A program made the position numbers and the translations under genes. Shown piece after piece: positions 1 to 8,729 of a stretch of DNA of 64,000 nucleotides; the first letter of the stretch is position 1; each line of letters starts with the position of its first letter. The notes beneath the pieces were generated by a model that was not told the DNA's origin, did no database searches, and saw only the letters and a list, made by a program, of their open reading frames with translations. Source of the stretch: Actinomyces procaprae. GTDB taxonomy: Bacteria > Actinomycetota > Actinomycetes > Actinomycetales > Actinomycetaceae. Location of the stretch: positions 1,488,001 through 1,552,000 of the forward strand of contig NZ_CP039292.1 of assembly GCF_004798665.1 (NCBI RefSeq). Direction: 5' to 3'.

Positions 1-1386
1 CTCGCCGCCGTCGACGAGACCATCAAGTACTTCGATGACGGCGACATCGTCGAGGGCACCGTCGTCAAGGTTGACCGCGATGAGGTCCTCCTCGACATCG
101 GCTACAAGACCGAGGGCGTCATCCTCGCTCGTGAACTGTCTATCAAGCACGACGTCGACCCCGAGGAGATCGTCTCCGTCGGCGATGACGTCGAGGCCCT
201 TGTCCTCCAGAAGGAGGACAAGGAGGGCCGCCTGCTGCTGAGCAAGAAGCGCGCCCAGTACGAGCGCGCGTGGGGCACCATCGAACGCATCAAGGAGGAG
301 GACGGCGTCGTCTCCGGCACCGTCATCGAGGTCGTCAAGGGCGGCCTCATCCTCGACGTCGGCCTGCGCGGCTTCCTGCCCGCCTCCCTGGTGGAGATGC
401 GCCGCGTCCGTGATCTGCAGCCCTACGTCGGCCGCGAGCTCGAGGCCAAGATCATCGAACTGGACAAGAACCGCAACAACGTGGTCCTGTCCCGCCGCGC
501 CTGGCTGGAGCAGACCCAGTCCGAGGTCCGCACCAACTTCCTGCAGACCCTGCAGAAGGGCCAGGTCCGTACCGGCGTGGTCTCCTCCATCGTCAACTTC
601 GGTGCCTTCGTGGACCTGGGCGGCGTGGACGGCCTCGTCCACGTGTCCGAGCTGTCCTGGAAGCACATCGACCACCCCTCCGAGGTTGTGGAGGTCGGCC
701 AGGAGGTCACCGTCGAGGTGCTCGACGTCGACTTCGACCGCGAGCGCGTCTCCCTGTCGCTGAAGGCGACCCAGGAGGACCCGTGGCAGGCCTTCGCCCG
801 CACGCACGCTATCGGTCAGGTCGTTCCCGGCAAGGTCACCAAGCTGGTTCCCTTCGGCGCGTTCGTCCGCGTCGAGGACGGCATCGAGGGCCTGGTGCAC
901 ATCTCCGAGCTGGCCCAGCGCCACGTGGAGCTGCCCGAGCAGGTGGTCAAGGTCGGTGACGAGGTCTTCGTCAAGGTCATCGACATCGACCTGGACCGTC
1001 GCCGCATCTCCCTGTCGCTCAAGCAGGCCAACGACGGCGTCGACCCCAACTCCGACGACTTCGACCCGTCGCTGTACGGCATGGCGGCCGAGTACGACGA
1101 GAACGGCAACTACAAGTACCCCGAGGGCTTCGACCCGGAGACCAACGAGTGGCTCGAGGGCTACGAGGCCCAGCGGGAGGCCTGGGAGGCCGAGTACGCG
1201 GCCGCGCAGGCCCGCTGGGAGGCCCACAAGGCCCAGGTCGCCCGCGCTCTGGAGGAGGACCAGGAGGACGGCGACGCCGCCCCGGCGGACGCCACCTCCT
1301 TCTCCTCGGCCCAGCCGGAGGCCACCGGCACCCTCGCGTCCGACGAGGCGCTCGCCGCGCTGCGTGAGAAGCTGACCGGTAACTGA
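1..1386 (+). CDS. rpsA: 30S ribosomal protein S1 (5' end outside window)
   Basis: The reading frame is open from base 1, so the N-terminus lies outside the window; 461 codons are visible. Four S1 RNA-binding repeats follow one another, at about residues 10-80, 97-170, 183-256 and 268-341, each with the family pattern of G-x-V and a final SLS/LSR stretch (for example SLSLKATQ and SLSLKQAN). After them comes an acidic, Ala/Glu-rich tail of about 110 residues. S1 binds mRNA on the small subunit. Four repeats rather than six is the usual actinobacterial form. A strong hairpin follows the stop codon. Identity is secure. Confidence 0.97.
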   Translation, partial: LAAVDETIKYFDDGDIVEGTVVKVDRDEVLLDIGYKTEGVILARELSIKHDVDPEEIVSVGDDVEALVLQKEDKEGRLLLSKKRAQYERAWGTIERIKEEDGVVSGTVIEVVKGGLILDVGLRGFLPASLVEMRRVRDLQPYVGRELEAKIIELDKNRNNVVLSRRAWLEQTQSEVRTNFLQTLQKGQVRTGVVSSIVNFGAFVDLGGVDGLVHVSELSWKHIDHPSEVVEVGQEVTVEVLDVDFDRERVSLSLKATQEDPWQAFARTHAIGQVVPGKVTKLVPFGAFVRVEDGIEGLVHISELAQRHVELPEQVVKVGDEVFVKVIDIDLDRRRISLSLKQANDGVDPNSDDFDPSLYGMAAEYDENGNYKYPEGFDPETNEWLEGYEAQREAWEAEYAAAQARWEAHKAQVARALEEDQEDGDAAPADATSFSSAQPEATGTLASDEALAALREKLTGN

Positions 1387-1442
1387 TCCAGGCCGCGTAG
1401 GCGGCCGCTCATATCGGCTCTCGCGGCCGCTGAGCAATCACG

Positions 1443-1480
1443 ATCGAGGCCCGCCCACCACCAGGTGGACGGGCCTCGAT
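1443..1480 (+). terminator. Hairpin terminator after rpsA
   Basis: A 17-bp stem with one G-T wobble (arms at 1443-1459 and 1463-1480, very short loop) lies 57 bases after the rpsA stop. It has no T-run, which is common for terminators in high-GC actinobacteria. Confidence 0.75.
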
Positions 1481-1517
1481 TCGCAAGCAGGTGAATCGAC
1501 TGAGTTCGGGAGTGATG

Positions 1518-3239
1518 ATGACGACCTGGGATGAGCTCGCCCAGTTGATCCGTGACGCGGGCGATCCACGCAGCCTGCAGGCACAACAGCGGCTGTACCA
1601 GCTGGTCGTGGCCGAGCCTCCCGTGGGCGAGCCGTCGGAGGAGGTCGCCGCCGAACTTGCCGACGCGCTATCGGCTGTTGACCGTGTCTGGCTGCCCGGG
1701 CTCGGGGAGGACCCGGACCGGTCCAGCGCTGAGATCGACGCGGCCATCGCGGCCTGCGCCGCCGCGCGGCGGGGCGTGGGCATGTCGGTGCTGCCCCTGC
1801 GCTACGCCGAGGTGGAGCTGTGCACCTACTACGGCCGCAGTGACGATGCACTGGAGAACCTGCGCGTGGCGCGCCTGTTCTCCTTCGACGCCGTCGACCT
1901 CGGTGCCACCCTGGCCACGGCGCGCATGCACGACGACTACTCGGGCGTGATTCGCACCACGACGGCGGTGCCGACCCGCCCGGACGCCGACCCGGCTGCG
2001 ACCGCCCTGGGCCTGGCCGCCGGCCTGCTGCCGTACCTGGCGCAACGTCGACGCGTCGAGGCGGAGGATGCGCTGGCCACGCTGGCGATCCTGGAGGTGC
2101 CGGCGGAGCTGCGGCTGCGGCTGCTCGGCGACGAGCTGGAGTACCTGGGCCTGTCGGGCCAGTGGGAACGGGCGCTAGCCCGCCTGCGCCATACGGACAC
2201 TGCGGCCGAGGATGCGTCCGGCTGGAGCCTGCTCAACGCCGCCGTCGGCACGAGCCTGGTGCTGCGGGAGGCGAACCGTGCAGGATACGGTGCCAACGCC
2301 ATCGGCTCCGTCCTGAACTGGTCGAACCCGTGGGTGAAGCCGCCTGCCGTCACCGGCTGGGACACGGTCGCCCGTGCGTACGACGCCGTAACCGCCTTCG
2401 CCCGTGCCCTGGCCGCACGCTTTGACGCGCGCAACGGCAACAACGCGGTCTCCTATCGGACCGAGTCCCGCATGGCCGCGGAGGCGGCCGGCCTGGCTAA
2501 CCGCTCCTACGGCACCGTCACCGGTCCCGCCGTTGACCCCCGGCGGCTGGCGGACCGCCGGTCCCTGCTGGCCGACGTCGACCGGCTGCTGATCCTGGCC
2601 CGTGGATACGGCCTGGAGGCGGTTCACGAGCAGGCGATCTCCACCGCGGAGACCGTTGGCCGTTCCCTGGCAGAGGTGACGGACGACTCCCAGCTGGAGA
2701 CGGTTGTGGCCCTGCGCGTCGCCTTCGCTCGCCTGCTCCTGGAGCTCGGCGCCGACGAGCGTGCCGAGCGGGAGGCCCTGGACACCACCGAACTGTGCCT
2801 GTCTCAGGGCTGGGTGGAGCTGGCCTGCGGCAGTCTGGCGACCGCGGCGCGCGCGGCGGCCGCGCGCGAGGACCACGCGGCCGTCGCGGCGCACTGGGAG
2901 CGAGTGCGCGAGCTAATGGGCACGTGGCCGCTGGGGCGTTTCGGCGAGCGGATAGGAACCCTGACGGATGCAGTCGGGCACCCCGAGACGTCCAGCCTTG
3001 CCCTGGTCGCGCTGGCCGAGACGGTTGCCGGGGGAGTCGCGGAGGATCACTCCCGTGCCCCGGCGGCACGGGAGGCCTGCCGCCGCTGCCGCGAGGAGCT
3101 TGAGCGCTGCAAGGAGCAGCCGGGCGGCGTCGTCGAGCGCGTCCAGGCAGTCGAGGAGCGCCTCGCCCCCTACGGGCGCGGCCGGGGCGGACGCCACCGC
3201 GCCGATGAGCAGGCGCCGGGGGAGGAGCTATCCGCCTAG
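1518..3239 (+). CDS. Hypothetical helical protein
   Basis: I do not recognise the family. The product is about 573 residues, almost wholly alpha-helical by composition (Ala, Leu, Arg, Glu), with no signal peptide or membrane segment. The spacing of short helices recalls TPR-like solenoids, but I cannot assign repeats. The C-terminus has a small Cys cluster (CRRCREELERC) followed by a basic, Gly-rich tail. Two adjacent ATG codons (1515, 1518) are possible; GGGAG at 1508-1512 fits 1518 better. GTG at 1491 would also be in frame but has no ribosome site. It stands between rpsA and the guanidine exporter with no clear functional link to either. Confidence 0.7.
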   Translation: MTTWDELAQLIRDAGDPRSLQAQQRLYQLVVAEPPVGEPSEEVAAELADALSAVDRVWLPGLGEDPDRSSAEIDAAIAACAAARRGVGMSVLPLRYAEVELCTYYGRSDDALENLRVARLFSFDAVDLGATLATARMHDDYSGVIRTTTAVPTRPDADPAATALGLAAGLLPYLAQRRRVEAEDALATLAILEVPAELRLRLLGDELEYLGLSGQWERALARLRHTDTAAEDASGWSLLNAAVGTSLVLREANRAGYGANAIGSVLNWSNPWVKPPAVTGWDTVARAYDAVTAFARALAARFDARNGNNAVSYRTESRMAAEAAGLANRSYGTVTGPAVDPRRLADRRSLLADVDRLLILARGYGLEAVHEQAISTAETVGRSLAEVTDDSQLETVVALRVAFARLLLELGADERAEREALDTTELCLSQGWVELACGSLATAARAAAAREDHAAVAAHWERVRELMGTWPLGRFGERIGTLTDAVGHPETSSLALVALAETVAGGVAEDHSRAPAAREACRRCREELERCKEQPGGVVERVQAVEERLAPYGRGRGGRHRADEQAPGEELSA

Positions 3240-3285
3240 CAGCCGGTGGGGGAAATCCCCGGGCACCCTGCTAACCTGGCTCTGC

Positions 3286-3329
3286 CCGGGACGACCCGGA
3301 GCCTACGGACACCACTCGGGGACGGCCCC
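3286..3329 (+). promoter_or_regulatory. Guanidine-II (mini-ykkC) riboswitch
   Basis: Two small hairpins each carry an ACGR tetraloop, the defining feature of this riboswitch class. P1 is CCGGG-ACGA-CCCGG (3286-3299). P2 is GGGG-ACGG-CCCC (3318-3329). The linker is 18 bases. P2 ends directly before the purine-rich ribosome site (3330-3339) of the SMR exporter gene at 3345. Known members bind guanidinium at both loops and control translation of SugE/Gdx-type exporters, which is exactly the gene found here. Confidence 0.85.
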
Positions 3330-3344
3330 AGGGAAGGGGCACGC

Positions 3345-3662
3345 ATGTCCTGGCTTGTTCTGATCGGTTCCGGCCTGTTGGAGGCAGTCTGGGCCACTGC
3401 CCTGAGCCGTTCGGAGGGCTTGTCCCGGCTGGTTCCCACACTGGTGTTCCTGGCCGCCTGCCTGACCTCCATGGGCGGACTCGCCTACGCGCTTCGGGAA
3501 ATCCCCGTTGGCACCGGTTACGCCGTATGGACCGCGGTGGGCGCGGCGACGACGGCCACGTGGGCCATGGCCACCGGCGCGGAGGCGGCTTCCCTGGCGC
3601 GGGTACTGTTGCTCATGGGGCTGGTCGCATGTGTCGTCGGCTTGAAGCTCATCGACCACTGA
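3345..3662 (+). CDS. SMR-family guanidinium exporter (SugE/Gdx type)
   Basis: The product is 105 residues with four predicted membrane helices, the standard size of small multidrug resistance proteins. The membrane Glu13 in GLLEAVWA is the conserved proton/substrate site; GxxxExxW is the form seen in SugE/Gdx proteins. REIPVGTGYAVWTAVGAA is the family signature around helix 2-3. These proteins work as antiparallel dimers in the inner membrane, and Gdx members export guanidinium in exchange for protons. A single gene rather than a gene pair, together with the guanidine-II riboswitch upstream, favours a homodimeric Gdx. The start has the site AAGGGG five bases upstream. Confidence 0.9.
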   Translation: MSWLVLIGSGLLEAVWATALSRSEGLSRLVPTLVFLAACLTSMGGLAYALREIPVGTGYAVWTAVGAATTATWAMATGAEAASLARVLLLMGLVACVVGLKLIDH

Positions 3663-3747
3663 ACAGACGCCGACCGCCACGCTCGGATGGTAGCCTGTTC
3701 GTAATACGTGACCGTTGCGTATTCACTGCATTGTCCAAGGAGGCCTC

Positions 3748-4449
3748 ATGGCCGCGTGTCAATCGGCGCATCGTCTCGGCCCGGGGGTCAGCAGGCGCAC
3801 AGCCATCGGCGCGGCGCTGCTGGGACTGGCCGGATCGGGAGCCATAGCGCTGACGGGCTGCGCGGCCGACCAGGGAGTCGAGAAGCCGGTCCTGTACATC
3901 TATCCCGAAACCACCATGGACCTGAGCGTGCGCCTCGACTATGACGGCGAACTCACACACCTGTATCCGGACGCGCCGGCCGACGGCGGCCGGGTCGAGT
4001 GGGAGGTGACGGCGAGACCCGACGGCGTGCTCACCGACTCCTCCGGGCGCAGCTACCCGTACTTGTTCTGGGAGGGGAGGTCTCGGCCTGCCCTGTCGCA
4101 GGAAGCAGGAGCCGTGGTAGCGGCGGCAGACGCCAACCGGTTCCTGGAGGAACTGGCAGCCGCCACGGGGCTCAACGACCTCGAGGCCGCGGACCTGATC
4201 ACCTACTGGGCGCCCCGGATCGCCGCCCGCGAACAGACCCTGGTGACGGTGGCCACCGAGCAGTACGCAGCCATGGCCCGGTACACGCTCACCGATGCCG
4301 CCGGGCGGGAGATCATCCCGGACACGTTCATTCGCCTGTACCTCGTAATCGGAGATGCGCCAAGCCACCCGGTTCCCGAACAGGAGCCGCCCACCCCGAT
4401 GCGACGCACCGGTTTCACGCTGGTGGAGTGGGGCGGATCCGAACTCTAA
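3748..4449 (+). CDS. Lipoprotein of the KPVLYIYP family
   Basis: The product is 233 residues. It begins with an RR-containing signal sequence and a lipobox (LTGC, Cys near residue 37), so it is probably exported and lipid-anchored; the twin Arg suggests Tat export. The mature part starts with KPVLYIYPE and contains DGVLTD and YLFWEG, a pattern I know from a widespread bacterial family of unknown function (KPVIYLYP...YWEG). No catalytic residues can be named. The ATG is set by a perfect AAGGAGG four bases upstream. It does not appear to be in an operon with its neighbours. Confidence 0.8.
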   Translation: MAACQSAHRLGPGVSRRTAIGAALLGLAGSGAIALTGCAADQGVEKPVLYIYPETTMDLSVRLDYDGELTHLYPDAPADGGRVEWEVTARPDGVLTDSSGRSYPYLFWEGRSRPALSQEAGAVVAAADANRFLEELAAATGLNDLEAADLITYWAPRIAAREQTLVTVATEQYAAMARYTLTDAAGREIIPDTFIRLYLVIGDAPSHPVPEQEPPTPMRRTGFTLVEWGGSEL

Positions 4450-4484
4450 CCGTGTATGTGTGACAAGACGGGCATGATGGGGCC

Positions 4485-5135
4485 ATGAGCACGACCATGC
4501 ATGCTTCACCGCTCCGCCACCGGCGGCCCACCGGGCGCGCCCTGTACGTCGGGCTGACCGGCGGCATCGGCGCCGGCAAGTCCGAGGTTGCTCGCCTGCT
4601 GGCCGCACACGGAGCCGTGGTCGTGGCGGCCGACGCCATCTCCCGAGAGGTGGTCGCCCCCGGCACCGATGGCCTGAACGCCGTGGTGGCCGAGTTCGGG
4701 CAGGAGCTGCTCAATGCCGACGGCGCCCTGGACCGTGCCGCGCTGGGCCGGATCGTCTTCGCGGACCCGCTACGCCGCGCCCGCCTGGAGGAGATCATCC
4801 TGCCGCTGGTGGCCGCCGAGGCCTGGGCGCGCCTGGAATCCGTACCGGCCGGACAGGTGGCCGTCTACGACGTGCCCCTGCTGGTTGAGGGGCAGATGGG
4901 GGGCATGTTCGACGTCGTCGTGGTGGTCGAGGCGGAGCTGGAGACCCGCCTGGAACGTCTAGAGCGCCGCGGCCTGGAGCGTGAGCAGGCCCTGGCGCGC
5001 ATCGCCTCGCAGGCATCCGACGCCGAACGGCGCGCCGTCGCCGACGTCGTGGTCTGCAATTCCGGAACCCTGGAGGAACTGGCCATGGCTGTATCGCGGC
5101 TGTGGACGGAACAGCTTGCGCCCGCAGCTGACTAG
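4485..5135 (+). CDS. coaE: Dephospho-CoA kinase
   Basis: The last step of coenzyme A synthesis: phosphorylation of the ribose 3'-OH of dephospho-CoA by ATP. The P-loop GLTGGIGAGKS is at residues 23-33, followed by DAISREVV (substrate-binding Asp) and YDVPLLVEG, both typical of CoaE. At 216 residues it has family length, with a 17-residue N-terminal extension. A hexamer CATGAT lies exactly six bases before the ATG, suggesting a leaderless transcript. The order rpsA, coaE, uvrB is conserved in actinobacteria. Confidence 0.95.
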   Translation: MSTTMHASPLRHRRPTGRALYVGLTGGIGAGKSEVARLLAAHGAVVVAADAISREVVAPGTDGLNAVVAEFGQELLNADGALDRAALGRIVFADPLRRARLEEIILPLVAAEAWARLESVPAGQVAVYDVPLLVEGQMGGMFDVVVVVEAELETRLERLERRGLEREQALARIASQASDAERRAVADVVVCNSGTLEELAMAVSRLWTEQLAPAAD

Positions 5136-5193
5136 CGGTCCACAGCCGCCTGCACCCGTACGACCCTAGCGGCTGCCGCGTAGCCTTGGGGCC

Positions 5194-7290
<2,097 letters not shown>

Positions 7291-7291
7291 A

Positions 7292-7310
7292 GCGGCGGTG
7301 CGTCCGCCGC
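7292..7310 (+). terminator. Hairpin after uvrB
   Basis: GCGGCGG-TGCGT-CCGCCGC, a perfect 7-bp stem starting just after the uvrB stop. No T-run follows. The rest of the gap to the manganese riboswitch (7311-7433) holds a likely -10 hexamer TAGACT at 7411-7416 for the riboswitch transcript and nothing else I can identify. Confidence 0.55.
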
Positions 7311-7433
7311 GCCCGGGCGTGCTGCGTGGCGGGCCGCGGCGTCGTCGACGTCGGCAAGCACACACCGTTTCGGGCCGCGCGGGGGTGGCGGCTCCGGCAC
7401 CCCGCGGCGATAGACTCGGGGGCACAAGCTCAT

Positions 7434-7594
7434 ACGGAGGGGAGTACTCCCAGCAACGGCGACGTCGTCATCACGGCGGCCCGGAACGGCACCGCACCGC
7501 GGCAGCCCCGGCCCCCGGCGTCGCAGGCCAGATGATGAGCGCAGTCAGCGCCCCTGGCGGGAGGAGACCTCCGGTACCCGACCGTACCGGAGGT
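7434..7594 (+). promoter_or_regulatory. Manganese riboswitch (yybP-ykoY class) of terC
   Basis: The two conserved loop strands of the class are present: GGGGAGTA at 7439-7446 and GGAGACCT at 7563-7570, closed by a P1 helix CGGAGG (7435-7440) with CCTCCG (7568-7573). The same 3' strand can instead form a perfect 11-bp hairpin, 7567-7577 with 7584-7594, and the second arm contains the terC ribosome site (CCGGAGG). Ligand binding should therefore hold CCTCCG in P1 and free the ribosome site. The class senses Mn2+ and commonly controls TerC/Alx and MntP proteins. Confidence 0.85.
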
Positions 7595-7601
7595 ACAAGC
7601 A

Positions 7602-8669
7602 GTGGATGTCCACGCCCTCGGCTGGCTCGCCCTGGCCGCCATCATCATCACGATGATCACGATCGACATCGTCGGTCACGTACGTACCCCGCACGAGCCC
7701 ACTCTCAAAGAGGCGGCCCAGTGGTCGATCGGCTATATCGCGATGGCAGTGGTCTTCGGCGGGATCGTCTGGGCGATTTGGGGCGGCACCTACGGCCAGG
7801 AGTACTTCGCCGGGTACATCACCGAGAAGGCGCTGAGCATCGACAACCTGTTCGTGTTCGTCATCATGATCGCCGCCTTCCGGGTGCCCCGGAGGTACCA
7901 GCAGGAGGTGCTGCTGGCCGGCATCATCATCTCCCTGTTCCTGCGGCTCGCATTCATCCTGGCCGGGGCGGCCCTGATTGAGAACTTCTCCTGGATCTTC
8001 TACCTGTTCGGTGCCTGGCTGCTGTGGACCGCCTTCTCCCAGGCCCGTGAGGGTGTGGAGGAGCCCGACGCGCACGAGGATGAGGAGTACCACCCCACCG
8101 GCTTCGTGCGCCTGGTGGCCAAGGTTGTGCCCATGACTGACGGATTCGTCGCTGGCAAGCTCATCCACCGGCACGCCGGCCGCACCATGATCACCCCCAT
8201 GCTGCTGTGCGTGATCGCCATCGGCACCGCGGACGTCATGTTCGCCGTCGACTCCATTCCGGCGATTTACTCGCTGACCAGTGAGCCCTACCTGGTCTTC
8301 GCCGCGAACGCCTTCTCCCTGCTGGGCCTGCGGCAGCTGTACTTCCTGATCGACGGGCTGCTGGACCGGCTCATCTACCTGCACTACGGACTTGCCGCCA
8401 TCCTGGCCTTCATCGGCTTCAAGCTGGTCAACCACGCCCTGCACACCAACGAGGTGCCGTTCATCAACGGCGGCGAGCCCTGGGAGGTAGTCCCCGAGCC
8501 GGAGATCGGCACCTCGCTCGGCTTCATCGTGGTGGTCATCCTGATCACCGTGGTCGCCTCCGTGCTCGTCTCCCGGCACCGGGCCCGCCGGGCCGCACGG
8601 GAGGCCGCAGGCGAGGGCGTTGGCATTGCCGAGTCCGGGGACGCGGTCACGGCGCAGTCCGGCGCCTGA
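7602..8669 (+). CDS. TerC/Alx-family membrane protein (probable Mn2+ exporter)
   Basis: The product is 355 residues with about nine membrane helices. Acidic residues that mark the family lie in the membrane segments (EKALSIDNLFVFVIM and DVMFAVDSIPAIYSLT, each with an Asp at the centre). TerC/Alx proteins export or balance Mn2+, in part to metallate exported enzymes. The riboswitch upstream supports a manganese role. The start is GTG, fixed by CCGGAGG nine bases upstream, which is masked or exposed by the riboswitch. A long acidic loop (EEPDAHEDEEYHPT) lies between helices. Confidence 0.9.
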   Translation: MDVHALGWLALAAIIITMITIDIVGHVRTPHEPTLKEAAQWSIGYIAMAVVFGGIVWAIWGGTYGQEYFAGYITEKALSIDNLFVFVIMIAAFRVPRRYQQEVLLAGIIISLFLRLAFILAGAALIENFSWIFYLFGAWLLWTAFSQAREGVEEPDAHEDEEYHPTGFVRLVAKVVPMTDGFVAGKLIHRHAGRTMITPMLLCVIAIGTADVMFAVDSIPAIYSLTSEPYLVFAANAFSLLGLRQLYFLIDGLLDRLIYLHYGLAAILAFIGFKLVNHALHTNEVPFINGGEPWEVVPEPEIGTSLGFIVVVILITVVASVLVSRHRARRAAREAAGEGVGIAESGDAVTAQSGA

Positions 8670-8729
8670 GCCGAGAACACGCTGAGAGCCTCTCAGGAAG
8701 TTCCGGGTCGGGTAGTACATGCTGACCCC

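Noticed and set aside
3286..3344. Guanidine-I or guanidine-III riboswitch upstream of the SMR gene
   Set aside because: The conserved cores of those classes are absent; the double ACGR hairpin fits guanidine-II.
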